NCBI GenBank assembly: GCA_963383645.1
Contig: OY726574.1
Span: 60,571,894 to 60,635,893 of the forward strand
DNA: 64,000 nt
Source: Muscardinus avellanarius
Lineage: Eukaryota > Chordata > Mammalia > Rodentia > Gliridae
Direction: 5' to 3'
Part shown: one piece after another, positions 1-12,034 of the stretch
Position numbering within the stretch: the first letter of the stretch is position 1
Layout of the letters: every line of letters starts with the position of its first letter
The notes under the pieces: model-generated
Told to the model about the DNA's origin: nothing
Database searches by the model: none
Seen by the model: the letters and a program-made list of their open reading frames with translations, nothing else
Translations under genes and position numbers: made by a program

Positions 1-730
1 ATGCATCCCCAGCTAACCCTAAGCTGATAATGAGGCATTGTCAAAACCCTACTGCACGTAACTGGAAACGCTGCCAGCCACCTCCGGGCTGGCGCAGAGA
101 ACCATCCTCCCCCTGCCTCCGTTCTGTTTCCTCTCACAGCACGATGGTCCCTGGGAGTCACTGTCCCAGGCTCCTCTGGCAAATGTCTGCTGGACATTCT
201 GCTCCTGGAGGAGCTGGGGGGTCGGCCAGAGGCAGGTAGAGAAGGAATGGGACATCTCTACCTCCCTTCCGCTTCAGACGGCCTCCCTGGGGCTCAGATG
301 GCACAGGGCCCCTCTGCCTCTTGTCCCCTGGCTGCTGGCCTGGCGACACCACCTGCCTCCTCTGCTTCTCACCCCGGGTCCCGCTGTCCCAACCCCTTTA
401 CGACTGGGCCCTGCCCTCATCTCCCCAGCATGCACTCTCTTTCTGACTACAGCTGGCCGATACCATCCTAGGAAGCCTCTCTTACGGGATGCGGGAGAGC
501 CTGGGGCCCTGGCGGGGGCTCGAGGTCCTCTCCACGAAGGGACAGCTTGGGACTCTCCAAAACCAAGCAGGTGTCCATGTCCACTTGCTCATAGCCAACC
601 GCATTGGTGAAATGCAAAAGTCTAAGTGCACACAAAAAAGTGTTATCAAAATTAAGACATTACGAACTAACAGAAACCCGTGCCGTTTCGTTATTCATTA
701 CTGCCAATTACAATCCACTAAAATCCATGA
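1..730. other. Intronic sequence, no recognised element
   Basis: Part of the LAMA1 intron after the last exon in the window. It is moderately GC-rich up to about 480. I see no match to the next LAMA1 exon, no repeat family I recognise, and no coding signal on either strand. Confidence 0.6.
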
Positions 731-910
731 GTAGCTGAGTGTGGTGGCACACGCCTTGTAACCCAGGACTTGGGAGGCTGAGACGGCAGCCTGCCAACTT
801 AGCAAGACCCTGATTCAAAACAAAATCCAAACAGAGCTTAGAGTGTAGCTTAGAAGGTAAAATGCCCCTGGCTTCAATCCCTAGTACCACCAAATCAAAC
901 CAAACCAAAA
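731..910 (+). repeat. B1-dID SINE
   Basis: A diverged dimer: B1 half (gtggtggcacacgcc), then an ID half (gagtgtagcttagaaggta) ending ccctagtaccacc and an A-rich tail. Confidence 0.8.
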
Positions 911-1349
911 ACATGAGATATTTCTTATTATGTTACCCAATGTCCTTCACGATAACTAAGAGTCATATCTGGTTACCGTCTTCTTGAAATAACAACCCAC
1001 CCTAGATGACCTCACACTAGGACCTAGTCCTTCTTTTGCAACCCAGAGGCACGGTTGATTCTGTCCCCTCTGCAGCCATGGCTGGGCCGTGCCAGGGCGG
1101 TCTGTCTCCAACTCCCACAGCACTGCACGGAGCCTCCATTAAACACCGACCTCTTGCCTGTAGGTTGCCCTGCCAGGAGGTCTCGATGGACTTGTTATTT
1201 GCCCTCTCCCTAGTGTGCCCGGTGACTGCAGGGATCCCGCGAGGACTTCCCCAGGACCCTGCTCTGAACCACACAGCAAGGGTTCTGCCCTATCAAGTCT
1301 TGGGCCTCATGGCTGAGGTCGATCAAACTACATCCTCAGTTGCTTTTGT

Positions 1350-1776
<427 letters not shown>

Positions 1777-1778
1777 AG

Positions 1779-1953
1779 AGACTGGGGACTGAAGGACTGA
1801 TTGACCCAGTGGCATTCTACTCCTGAGCTACTTCCCCAGCCTGATTTTTATTTTGAAACAGAGTCTAAGTTGCCAAGGCTGGCCTTGAACCTATGATCTT
1901 CTTTCTCAGCCTCCCAAGCCTTGTATTACAGGTATGTGCCACTGTGCTCTGCT
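1779..1953 (-). repeat. B1-dID SINE
   Basis: A diverged minus-oriented copy running from gactggggactgaagg to aggtatgtgccactgtgct. Confidence 0.75.
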
Positions 1954-2003
1954 CTATGCTTTTAAACTTAGACAAATTTATATTTTAAAACTCAGCCATT
2001 TAA

Positions 2004-2004
<1 letters not shown>

Positions 2005-2049
<45 letters not shown>

Positions 2050-2052
2050 TTT
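2005..2052 (+). repeat. (TTTA)n microsatellite
   Basis: About twelve TTTA units that form the expanded A-tail of the minus-oriented SINE that follows. Confidence 0.95.
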
Positions 2053-2215
2053 TGGCACTGGGGATTGAACCCCAGGGCATTCCACCTCCAAGCTACACCC
2101 CAGCCCTTTTGATTTTTTCTTTTGAAACGGGGTCTGGCTAGGTTGCTGAGATCTTACTACCTGCTGAAGCTACTCTGGAACCTGCAACCCTCCTGTCTCA
2201 GCCTCCCAAGCTCAG
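2053..2215 (-). repeat. B1-dID SINE
   Basis: Starts ggcactggggattgaacccc (ID half) and ends ctcagcctcccaagc. Confidence 0.85.
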
Positions 2216-2387
2216 CCATTTATTGACAAACCCACGGGGCTATAATGATTTTTTAAAAGTAAAATAGGATGACCAGTTCTGTGCATCATTCTAACCCAAT
2301 AAAACCCAGTAGGAGGGACTTTGGTGCTAGAACAATGGGGTTCGTTTGTTAGTTGAGAACACGCACAATTTTACGCAATCTTGGAGC

Positions 2388-2583
2388 CAGGGGCGGTGGC
2401 GCACGCTGTAATCCCAGCATTTGGGAGGCTGAGACAGGAGGATCTCAGTTTATGGCCAGCCTCAGCTACTTAGCGAGGCCATTTGCAACTCAGTGAGACC
2501 GTATTTCAAAAAATAAAAAATAGAGCTGGAGGTGTCGCTCAGAGGTAGAATGCCCCTGGGTACCATCCCTAGTACTGAAAAAA
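2388..2583 (+). repeat. B1-dID SINE
   Basis: Runs from ggggcggtggcgcacgct to ccatccctagtactg with an A/T-rich tail. It ends about 110 nt before the downstream edge of the LG3 exon at 2692. Confidence 0.88.
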
Positions 2584-2691
2584 AATTTTTTTTTGGCAAT
2601 CTCAAACAGCAAACTTCGGTGGCAGATGAGTACTAGCAGTCCCCAGGAAGACCAGAACATGACAGGCAGGCTGACAGCCAGGCACACATAC

Positions 2692-2877
2692 TCCATGTCC
2701 AAGACCAGGTTCTTGATGCAGCCCTGGAATGAGGCCCTCCTCTTGAGCACCGAGGTCCCCACGCCCTCGGGGACGCCGCCTATGTACAGGCGGGAGACAT
2801 TTATTGCCTTGTTTCCCACCAGGGGGCCCAGCTTCATTTCTACAGGGTTGGTCTCATCCAGTTGCACAGTGATAATT
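2692..2877 (-). CDS. LAMA1: LAMA1 exon: LG3 domain, last exon in the window
   Basis: The 186-nt exon encodes IITVQLDETNPVEMKLG, AINVSRLYIGGVPEGVG and FQGCIKNLVLDM, ending with the first two bases (GA) of a probable Glu codon before gtatgt. The acceptor is gatccttcag. The next exon, finishing LG3 and starting LG4, lies left of the window. Confidence 0.96.
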
Positions 2878-3394
2878 CTGAAGGATCAAAAGAGGAAATA
2901 CAGTCTTTTAAATACAATGAAACAATAGCTCGATTTTTATGCACGATCCCCACACATTCTTACTGAATAAGAGTTCCATGAAGGGAAATTTTAACTTGAC
3001 ATCAAATCTAAATTAAAGGGTGAATCAATCTTGAAAATTAAACCTTTCAATTAAACATTCTCCAGCAATAAGCATCCTTGAATCCAACTGTTAAAAAACA
3101 ACTATATGTAATAATTGTATATAATACAGTATATGTATTAGGCCTTTAGTATATATACTTTCACCTATCCCAAAACTTCCCAGTGTGCTGTTAAGACATG
3201 CCTTCTGTAGTTTTGTCTTCTCAGTCTTGCTCTACAAATATGTTGAAATGATCCTAATAATGCTCTCATTCTATTTGCCTCAGAATTAATCTAATGTAAA
3301 AATGTACAGTAACATTTGTAAGGTTAACGTATGGAACCTTACTAGGCAAGGTTAACACAATGTTCTTAAACATATCGAAGTCAACCACTAAGCC

Positions 3395-3535
3395 AAGCAA
3401 GGGAGGGAGGGATGGGGAGGGAATGGGTGGGAAGTGGGCAGGGGATAAGTCAGTGATGTGTACATGTGTGTCCACACAGGTTTTTTACCCCAATATGATG
3501 TATGAATATAATGCTCCGATAAAAAATTTTTAAAA
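3395..3535 (+). repeat. L1 3' end fragment (G-rich 3' UTR type)
   Basis: A G-rich tract (3401-3446) is followed by tcagtgatgtgtacatgtgt, gatgtatgaatataatg and an A-rich end. The same order recurs at 32515-32645. Confidence 0.65.
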
Positions 3536-3720
3536 AAGATGAAATTGGTTGCCAAAGAAGTCTTCTGGCAAGTCTCTAGAGTAATTCTTTTGAAAGGACA
3601 AGAACTGACGGCCAGTGCTGTTGTGCTGATGATCCCGTCGTTCAACTGCGCAGGTTAACAAAGTTCCCCGAGCCCTTTGAGGCCGCCCTCCCCGCGACTC
3701 CAGGGCCCGCTGGGCCGTAC

Positions 3721-3872
3721 CTCTGGGTCCTAGCCACGGAGACGGAATGCTCCTGGCCGTCACTGGAGGCGCCGCGGGGAGCGTGCAGGAGAGCCTTCCG
3801 CAGGCCGGTCCCGTCCCCAGCGTCCACGTGCACTTCAACATGGCCGTCAACGAGCAGGATGGAGAAGAAGGG
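3721..3872 (-). CDS. LAMA1: LAMA1 exon: LG3 domain
   Basis: The 152-nt exon encodes PFFSILLVDGHVEVHVD, GDGTGLRKALLHAPRG and SSDGQEHSVSVARTQ, as in human GDGTGLRKALLHAPTG. The acceptor is cttcctcag and the donor AG|gtacgg; the AG joins A to give Arg. Confidence 0.97.
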
Positions 3873-4685
3873 CTGAGGAAGGGGCAGAGGGGGAGATTCC
3901 CACCCAAAGCACATTACAAGTGGTTTGTAAACATTTCATCGTATGTTTATAATGTGGAAATAGTTACAGCAAGTAAGCGGTTTCTCAAGAATCTCACCGT
4001 CTGTCACACCCATTTTAGCTGTTGCGTATAATTTTTTAATAGCTATTTATATAATTTGCATTGCTCGTGATGCCATTACCGCGAAGCAGAGCTCTGATTC
4101 CAATTTATACATCCTCATGCTTAGGACTTACGGTACATGATGTACCAACAAGTTGATATATTGTAATTTGCCTTTTTGTGAATGAAATTTTAGGTAGTTT
4201 TTAGTTTCTTGTTATCACACATGTGAACACTAAATCCGACTTTCTTTAGGCTGTGAAATTGGTAAGTGGCATTAAAAGGAGGTTGAGGAGTTTTAAAAAA
4301 TATTTTAAATGAAAATATGTTTGTTTTTATGTTATCAATAAGCACATCTTTGCTGGTATAAGAAACAGGCCAATTAAATGCTACATTTTGACAAAGCTTG
4401 TTGAATTTTCAAATTGAAAGATCTGTTAAAAACTGTTTATTGTAACTCTTCACTGTTGAAAATGTGCGAAGCTCTTAAAACTTTGCCATATTGAAAAGAG
4501 GCAGAGCAATCTATAGAGCCACCAGCAAAAGTGGAATATGAGTATTTCACAACATTCTTACCAACATCGGGTGATACATTCATTTTTGCTGGCTAAGTAA
4601 GAAAACTTTAAGAATAAACCTAGTAGGACTGGTGAAGGTAAATATTTTAGCAGTGGTTCAGAGTAAAACACCATAAGAATTACCA
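3873..4685. other. Intronic AT-rich sequence
   Basis: Unique-looking AT-rich intron between two LG3 exons. I recognise no element. Confidence 0.5.
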
Positions 4686-4689
4686 TAAA

Positions 4690-5430
4690 CCCAGAAACTC
4701 TGGGTTTGGACCCAAAACAATCAAAAACAGGAACTCAGATAAATATTTGTACACATAGGGTCTTAGCAGCATCAAAAACAAAACAAAACAAAATGGCCGG
4801 GCGTGGTGGCACATGCTTGTAATTCCTGTGCTTGCGAGGTGGAGACAGGTGGATTGCACTGGTTCGAAGCCAGCCTCGCTGGCTTAAGAGACCCTATTTC
4901 CAAATAAAAATATTTTTTAAAAATAGGTCTGGGAGTGTAGCCCAGAGGTAAACGGTCTTCCAGGAACCCCAGTACCACAAAAAAAAAAAAAAAAAAAAAC
5001 CAAAAGGCACAAATAACCCAATATACATCAATAGACTGATAAACCATGAAACCATGGTGCGTATGCTCAGGGAAATTTTATTCAGCCCTAAACAGGGATG
5101 GATTATAAATATATAATGTGGGTAAACTTTGAAAACATGCTAAGTAAAAGCCAAAGAAGATCACAATTTGTTGGATTTGATTTACATGAAATATCCAGAA
5201 CAGGCAAATCCATCTACACGGAGAGCAGACTGGTGGCTGTCAAGGTTTGGCGGGTGGATGGGGAGTGATTCCTCCTGGGCAGAGGCTGTTAATTTGGGTA
5301 ATAAGAACATCTTGAACTAGAGAGGGTGGCTCCCTGACACCGAATGCATGCAATGCTATTAAACTGTCCACTTTAAAGCAGTTGATTTTATGTTGTATAA
5401 ATTTCATCTCAACTGAAATCCAAAACTGAT
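4690..5430 (+). repeat. Old L1 3' end, split by a SINE
   Basis: L1-tail text is seen before the SINE (tttgtacacatagggtctta) and after it (gggaaattttattcagccc, gcagactggtggctgtcaag, aaactgtccactttaaagc). The SINE at 4796-4997 inserted into it later. Confidence 0.7.
4796..4997 (+). repeat. B1-dID SINE, young subfamily
   Basis: Carries the diagnostic ID-half text aggtctgggagtgtagccc and caggaaccccagtaccac with a poly-A tail. Confidence 0.92.
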
Positions 5431-6223
5431 CTGTGAACTAATCTCTGTCCTTATCAGCCCTTCAGGAAGTGACTCTGTTGGGATCTGCAGATGGGTGTTC
5501 CCAGCTATGTGACCTTGAGCAGGTTAACCGGGCTTGCTGAGCGCAAAAAAACCCATAAACAAAACAGAAAACAGAGGAAGCAGCCTGCACCTTGCAGGGC
5601 TGCGACTATTATATATCCATGTTTGCAAAGTATCTTTGCCCAGCAGAGCTTACTAGTCTACAAACCACAGGTGCACAGGGCTCTTCTTTGTTAGAATAAC
5701 ACAGGCGGATTCCTTAATGTGTCTTGCATTTGGGTGACCTACCCAAGTCTGAGCAGAGGACAGAGTAAATTTCTTGAATGCTCTTGAAATGGAATAAAAA
5801 TACAGAGAACTGTCCTCCTTTCTCCCCTCTCCTACTGCTGGTCCCCTGTGCTTATCACAGCCACCTTCTCTCTCTGCCCCTTTGAAGCTTATAATAGACG
5901 AAGAAAATCCGGGTCCAAACAAAATCTAAGGACTTTCTGTTTCCGCCTTAAAATGAAGACTAAGGATCAGAACACAGGGAAGAAAGCTCAGATGTGGGGA
6001 TGTTGGCAGCTCTAATTAGAGGCAGAACAGACAAGTTTTCTCAGCCACTAGAAACGCAATTAAAGAATCACTGGTTCCTACGCCAAAGACTTCCAGCAGC
6101 TCTCACTTACTCTAAGGCATACCAGGACCAACCGAGAACACAGCCACAACCAATGATTAGGGTCAGGAGCTTCCCATTCCGTGTTCTCCGAAGCATCTCC
6201 TCTCTGGGCAGGGTGGTACTCAC
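5431..6223. other. Intronic sequence, no recognised element
   Basis: Intron between LG3 exons with no repeat family or coding signal I can support. Confidence 0.5.
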
Positions 6224-6394
6224 CATGTGCACCTGCTGGTGACCCTGCTTGTCCGCATCCTGGCCGAGGGCAGCCAGGATGATGCCACTGCTGTTCAGGG
6301 TGGCAAATGTGACCAGCAGTTCTGATTCCGGTGACAAAGATGCGGGCGGCAGTTCAACGTAGCCGCCTGCCAGGAAGCTGACGCTGCGGATGGG
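6224..6394 (-). CDS. LAMA1: LAMA1 exon: LG3 domain
   Basis: The 171-nt exon (57 codons) encodes PIRSVSFLAGGYVELPP, SLSPESELLVTFATLN and SSGIILAALGQDADKQG. The acceptor is ccaaacag and the donor ATG|gtgagt. Confidence 0.97.
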
Positions 6395-6585
6395 CTGTTT
6401 GGGGAGGGGAGAGAGTGCGCTGAGTTCCCGCCTGTAGGCAGAGGCGCTGCCCACTGCCCGCTGCCCACTGCCCGCTCGCCTCTCTCCTGTCCACATAACT
6501 GGCTGAAAACTTGCTACCTCAGTATGTCCATAAAGCAATGAGCATTCATAGAAACATCCCCATAAGCAAGGAAAGCTTGTCCCAC

Positions 6586-6700
6586 CTCTAGAATACAGCC
6601 TTTTCTCACTCCGTAGGCATTTCTGAGCAAATCGAAGGTCGACCTGGATATCTCCAGGTTCTTGATACAGCCCATATAACTTTTACTGCCAATGCCTTTC
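6586..6700 (-). CDS. LAMA1: LAMA1 exon: end of LG2
   Basis: The 115-nt exon encodes KGIGSKSYMGCIKNLEIS, RSTFDLLRNAYGVRKG and CILE, almost identical to human. The acceptor is tcccaacag and the donor GAG|gtggga. Confidence 0.97.
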
Positions 6701-6786
6701 CTGTTGGGACAGATGTAAGAACAGCTAAGATGAAATTTGGGATTTATAATTCCAGTTTTGAAAGACAGAATAAAAATGGACCTATG

Positions 6787-7178
6787 CAGCCGGGCATGGT
6801 GGTACACACCTGTAATCCCAGTACTGAGACAGAAAGACTGTAGGCTTAAAGTCAGCCTCGGCAACTTAGCAAAAATAGACCAGGTATGGTGGCGCATGCC
6901 CATAATCCTCGTATTTTCCTAGTGCTTGGGAGGCCGACAAGAGGATTCACAGGTTCAGAGCCAGATTCAACATCTAAGTGAAACTTGTCAACAACTTAGC
7001 AAAACCCTGTTTCCGAATAAAAAACAAAATAGAGCTGGGGATAGAGCATGAAAGTAGAATGGCCCTGGATTCAGTCCCCAGCACTATATTAAATAAATAA
7101 ATACATACATAAGGTTGAGGGTATAACTCAAAGTAGGATGCCCCTGGGTTCAGCCTCTAGTACCAAAAGGAAAAAGGG
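6787..7178 (+). repeat. Cluster of B1-dID SINE pieces
   Basis: A B1-half fragment (6787-6873), a longer copy with an ID half ending ccccagcac near 7085, and a further ID half (7110-7178) ending ctagtacc. Confidence 0.8.
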
Positions 7179-7290
7179 CCAGGGGAGGGGCTTCCCACAT
7201 AGAAAACTGGTTGCAATGCATCATTCTGAAGACCTGTCCTTCACCTACAAGAAGGCAAGAACTTCAGGTCAAACCAAAAAAATCTAAGGA

Positions 7291-7446
7291 TTTTTTGGGT
7301 ACTGGGGATTAAACCCAGGGGTGTTCTACCTTTGTGCTACACTCCTAGGCCCTTTTTATTTTCTATTTGAGAAGAGGGTCTGGCCAGGTTTCTGAGACTG
7401 GCTTCAAGCCTGAGATCCTCTTGTCTCAGCCTCCCAAACTCCTGAC
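7291..7446 (-). repeat. B1-dID SINE
   Basis: Minus-oriented copy from gggtactggggattaaaccc to gtctcagcctcccaaact, with a shortened 5' part. Confidence 0.82.
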
Positions 7447-7962
7447 CACATCATTCACCCTTTAAATAAAGGTGACTATCTCAGGCATTTCGTTACAGAA
7501 ATTGAAAGCTGACTAACGCAACAGGCAATGGCTGAAACGGACATTTGCAAAGCACTGGGTGGAGGAAGGCAGCTTGCACACCCGATGGAGCTTGCACACC
7601 TGATGGCCCCTCTCCCCACTCCCCGAGTACCGTCCTGCCTCGGCTGCTGGCTCTTCCCTAGGGCGTTTTCTTAATAGTGTGAAAGAAACTTAGAGCTGAA
7701 TTTGTCCACTTTGCAATTCCAAACTGAAGCCAATGAGCCACAAAGAGGTTTGTGTCAATCACTGAAAGCCCAAAGCTAAATGCAGACCGGTGCTACAGAA
7801 GGGCCCCGGGGTCGGCCTCTTCCTCTCTACTCTTCCTCTCTTGCAGCTGTCACACCCCTTACGCACTGTCACCTTATAAGGGGGTATTCAGGTAAGTCTG
7901 CAGAAACCATGTTTCATTCTGTTATGAGTCGTGGCTTTTAAAGAGATCCTCCTCCTCTAAAC
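7447..7962. other. Intronic sequence, no recognised element
   Basis: Intron 5' (in gene sense) of the exon at 6586-6700. Nothing recognisable. Confidence 0.5.
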
Positions 7963-8174
7963 TGGGCCTGGTGGCCCATGCTTGTAATCTCAGTACTTGG
8001 GAGGCGGACACAGGAGGATCACAGGTTCAAGACTAGCCTCGGGAATTTAGTGAAACCCTCGGCAACTTAATGAGACTCTATTTCAAATTTAAAATAATAA
8101 AATAGGGCTAGAGATGTAGCTCAGAACTAGAATGCCTCTGGGTTCAAACCAGAGAGAGAGAGAGAGAGAGAGAT
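7963..8174 (+). repeat. B1-dID SINE with (GA)n tail
   Basis: Runs from ctgggcctggtggcccatg to gcctctgggttcaaacc, followed by a short GA array. Confidence 0.85.
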
Positions 8175-8356
8175 TCCATTTCTCTAAAATGGTCTAGGGA
8201 GAAGGATAAATGTGACAGGAAGGGAGAGTCTGTACATATTACACAATGCTAATTTTTAGGTGTCCTAAAGGTGATGATTATAAAATCATATGTTTTCTGC
8301 CAAAGGCTTGCTCTACTCCCCAACTAATCTGGCATATAGTGTGTTGAATGAGAGCA

Positions 8357-8795
8357 GGTGTTATGGGTTGAGTCATGTCTCCCAAAAGATGCTGCAGCCG
8401 GGGCTCCAGCACCTGGGAATGTGACCTCATCTGGAAACAGGGCCTCTGCAGAGTTGACCAAGTTCAGATGAGGTCATTGGGCTAGGTCCCCATTCAACAC
8501 GAATGGCCTTCATAGCCATTATAAGAAGGGGTCTTTGGACACAGAATGATAAAAGCTGGAGGGAAGACGAGGTGGAGTCACAGGTGTAATACCATCTATA
8601 AGCTAAGGAGCGCCTGAAACTCCCCAGAGCCAGGAGCTGGGACAGAGCCACTCTCACGACTCTGGTGAGCACACAACCCTGACCACACCTGGAGTTCACA
8701 CTCAGAACCTCTAGAGCTCAGAGAGAAAACAAGTCGTGTGGTCAGAGCCACCGAGTTCATGGTACTTTGTTCCAGTCCTAGAAAACGAACATGGC
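8357..8795 (+). repeat. Probable MaLR-type LTR (MST/MLT1-like)
   Basis: Text such as ttatgggttgagtcatgtct, aatgtgacctcatctggaaa, gaggtcattgggc and ttcatggtactttgttccag follows the layout of mammalian MaLR solo LTRs. No internal region or open frame is seen. It ends about 45 nt from the splice donor of the exon at 8838-8979. Confidence 0.6.
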
Positions 8796-8837
8796 TGATG
8801 ATTAGGGATCTGAAAAGCCTGCGGTTCAGCATCCTAC

Positions 8838-8979
8838 CTCACGGCTCTCGAGGGAGGCACTCCGCCCACATAGATCGGGTCCTTATCCAGTCGGTTGAGA
8901 TCCGAAGATGGTCCCGGCGCTTCCCCCTGCTTGGTCTCTTTGTTGCTGGTATCGTAGGCATCAGCAACAGCTAGCAGGC
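8838..8979 (-). CDS. LAMA1: LAMA1 exon: LG2 domain
   Basis: The 142-nt exon encodes LLAVADAYDTSNKETKQG, SSDLNRLDKDPIYVGG and VPPSRAV, matching human TSNKETKQGETPGASSD. The acceptor is tctttgtag and the donor AG|gtagga. An LTR-like repeat starts about 45 nt past the donor. Confidence 0.97.
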
Positions 8980-9437
8980 CTACAAAGACAGCAAAAGGGA
9001 GAGAGGTAAGCAGCGCTGTCTCTGTGAAGGCACGATGCAAGCCTGTGCTGACAGAGTCCATCTACAAAGACATACTCTTTTGAACTCTGCAAATTTGACC
9101 CACTGATACCCTGGGCTTTAAAAAATCCTCTCTGCTAAAGCAAATAAACCCAGATTCCATGGTGTAAAATGACGGCCCTAGGCGTGCAGGCGAGAATCAG
9201 AGTTGATTGGTGATTCCAGGCTGGCACTGAGTGTGAAATCATGAAAGAGCAGACAAACACAAGTCTACTGGTCCCCGCAAAATGCAAATCCTCAGCTTTG
9301 CACCCCAAAGAGTGAATTCCAATTAAAATATCATTCAAGAATGCGGTAGTGCCAAGTGCGGTTACGGTGAAGAGCCAGAATGTTAATCAAGAATGCCCTG
9401 GAAACGAAAGGCTGCTGATTTTGGAAAGACGTGTATT

Positions 9438-9641
9438 TTATTGTGGGGAGGAGGGGATTTAACCCAGGGGCATTCTATCTCTGAGCTACACTCCTAGCCC
9501 CTTTTATTTCTGATTTTGAAACAGGGTCTTGCTAAGCCTCTGAGAGTCTAAGTTGCTGAGGCTGGCCTTGAACCCGTAACCCTCTTGTCTCAGCCTCCCA
9601 AGTACTGGGATTACAGGTGTGTGCCACCATGCCTGGATAGC
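9438..9641 (-). repeat. B1-dID SINE
   Basis: From the ID half (tttaacccaggggcattcta) to the B1 half (gggattacaggtgtgtgcca). Confidence 0.92.
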
Positions 9642-9694
9642 TTTATATTCTCATGAGGACCACCAAAGTCAGAGGAGTTTTTCTGTGCACCTAC

Positions 9695-9839
9695 CTTGCT
9701 TTCGATTCCGCTGGAAGGAGATTTTATACCAGGTTCCATTGTTGTACCGCCTGTCCGTGAAAAGAACGAGAGGCCCTGACCCCAGGTCCATCACTACTTT
9801 GACTCTTCCATGGACCAGCTCCATGGATAAAAAGTCTTT
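9695..9839 (-). CDS. LAMA1: LAMA1 exon: LG2 domain
   Basis: The 145-nt exon encodes KDFLSMELVHGRVKVVM, LGSGPLVLFTDRRYNNG and TWYKISFQRNRKQ. The acceptor is ctttacag and the donor G|gtaggt. A minus-oriented SINE begins about 54 nt beyond the donor. Confidence 0.96.
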
Positions 9840-10216
9840 CTGTAAAGAAGAGCACAGAGTTTCTCAGGGCTATGTCTTTATCCCAAGACTTCCTTTCTCT
9901 TCAAGGGTGGGGGGGAGTCAAAGCAAGAACACTGGTCCCACCCCATGGCTAAAAGTCTATTCTACAAAACTAAAAGTGACCGCCATGGCTTTCTAGAACA
10001 TTCTCCCAGTAGCACTGGAAGGCTCAGCGCCCCATTCATTATTCCCAAGTTCCATTTAGATTGGCAGATGGTCCAGTCTTAGCAATAAAACTCGAGGATG
10101 GAGAGACAGAAATGACCAGCCCTAAGATGCAAAAGGGAAGCTGGAGCTCCTATGCATGGACTTTAACAAAAGCCATTGTGATCGCTGCACACAGGACAAG
10201 ACGTTACTATTATTAA

Positions 10217-10366
10217 TAGTACTGGGGGTTGAACTCAGGGGCATTCTATCTCTGAGCTATACCCTTATCCATTTGTGCTGAGGCTAGCCTTGAACTTATG
10301 AGCCTTTTATTTCAGCCTCCCAAGTACTGAAAATACAGGCATACCCCACCACACCCAGCTAAGATA
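10217..10366 (-). repeat. B1-dID SINE, internally deleted
   Basis: ID half (tactgggggttgaactcagg) followed by a shortened B1 half ending ccccaccacacccagct. Confidence 0.85.
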
Positions 10367-10666
10367 TTCTATTTGAAATGAAATTCAATAACAAGTGTTG
10401 ACCTATTTACAATGATTGGCAGGCGTGTGTCTCATTGAGGCCTCTCTGTGTTTTCCAGAGGTTTTTCATGGCTTTGTGTTAATACACTAATGTTTTTAAA
10501 TGGGAAAATACTACAGCACACATGAATATATGTGTTGGTTTGTGCTCATAAAGACTGCACAGCAAAGATAGGTATACATCATACTAACAAATCCCCATTT
10601 AACATAAATGGCCTCATAACAATTTAAATGTAAGTAAAGAATCCTTAGTGCCCCATATAGACTTAC

Positions 10667-10817
10667 GGTGCCATTTGAAGCGAGGTATAGAAGGAGACCA
10701 GTGGGTGAGAAGGTACTAAAGAACATTGTTATCTGAGTTACGGTGGCCCGGAGCGTCTTCTCCACCAGTGAATACCCATTCCCATCAAAATGGAAGGAAG
10801 AGCCTTCTTTCAGGGGG
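10667..10817 (-). CDS. LAMA1: LAMA1 exon: LG2 domain
   Basis: The 151-nt exon encodes PLKEGSSFHFDGNGYSLV, TVTQITMFFSTFSPTG and LLLYLASNGT. It aligns with human DPSFHFDGSGYSVVEKS. The acceptor is ctttgcag and the donor ACC|gtaagt. Confidence 0.96.
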
Positions 10818-10952
10818 CTGCAAAGCAGAGATTGTGAATTACCATGCCTTCTCCTTCCTCCAGACCACGACGAAACTTTATGTCCGATATTTAATAGCAA
10901 GTGCAAATCATAATACATGTTGAGCAACGCCAGGCCAAACTCTGACCCTGCC

Positions 10953-11155
10953 TGGCGTGGTGGCGCACACTTGTTAAGTCCCAGCATCTGGGAGGCTGAG
11001 ACAGGAGGATCGCGGTTGGCAGATAGCCTCAGCTACTTAGCGAGGCCCTTTGCAACTCAGTGAGACCCTGTTTCCAAATAAAAAATAAAAATAGGGCTAC
11101 GGGTGTTGCTCAGAGTTAGGATGACCCTGGGTTTAATCGCCAATACCGGGAAAAA
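10953..11155 (+). repeat. B1-dID SINE
   Basis: Full dimer from gcgtggtggcgcacacttg to tttaatcgccaataccgg with an A tail. Confidence 0.9.
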
Positions 11156-11160
11156 AAAAT

Positions 11161-11629
11161 TAAAAACTCTGAACCTTTTTCGCACTGATACACCACAAGC
11201 GGAAATGCCATACCACGAAGCTGATTCACACCCCAAACTGTTCAAAACCTGTAGAAAGTTACCTTCAGGCCTCGTGTATAAGGGGTGTATTGAAGCAAAT
11301 GAATTTCATGTTTTTACTTGGGCCCTACGCCATATTTGCAAATATTCTAAATCTGAAAAAAAATCGCAAATTTCAAGTAAGGATACTCAAACTGTATTGA
11401 GCAATTTATTTGCCATAAGATTACATGAAAGCTCAGCTGCTTCCCAAGGAAAAGCAAGTAATATAGGTACAGATTACTGTGGTAAAAGAAATTTCTAAAT
11501 AGGCAGATAACTGCTGTAAATATTGCTACTTAAGTAGATGAGTTTGCTTGTTCTCATTTCCTTTCATATGACTATTCTTTCTTTTTTCCAGTTCTTTCAG
11601 GATGATTCTTATACTGGCATGTATCCCTC

Positions 11630-11630
<1 letters not shown>
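11161..11630. other. Intronic AT-rich sequence
   Basis: A plus-strand frame is open over 11103-11498, but it begins inside a SINE and has no recognisable domain. I regard it as non-coding. Confidence 0.5.
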
Positions 11631-11631
<1 letters not shown>

Positions 11632-11681
<50 letters not shown>

Positions 11682-11740
11682 AGTGTGAGTGTGTGTGTGT
11701 GTGTGTGAGTGAGTGTGTGAGTGTGTGTGCGTGCGTGTGG
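11632..11740 (+). repeat. (TG)n microsatellite
   Basis: About 105 nt of TG with CAGTG, GAG and GCG interruptions. It abuts the 3' end of a minus-oriented SINE. Confidence 0.97.
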
Positions 11741-11955
11741 GGGGTGGGAGGGTTGATCTCCGGGGAGGGGTTTCTATATCTCTGATCTATACCCTCTGCC
11801 CTTTTTAATTTTTTTTGTTGTTTTCGAAACGGGGTCTCCCTACATTGCTGAAAGTCTTGATAAATTGCTGAGGCCAACCTTGAACCTATGATCCTCCTGT
11901 CTCAGCCTCCCAAGTCCCGAGATTACAGGTGGGAGTCACCATGCCCCACAGTTCT
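11741..11955 (-). repeat. B1-dID SINE
   Basis: Degenerate ID half after a G-rich start, then the B1 half ending gattacaggtgggagtcacc. Confidence 0.8.
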
Positions 11956-12034
11956 TGACTCTTTAATTCTTAAACCTGTGGCTTTGCAGAAGCACTCTCT
12001 ATTACTCTGCTTATTAGACAACCAGCTTCATGGG

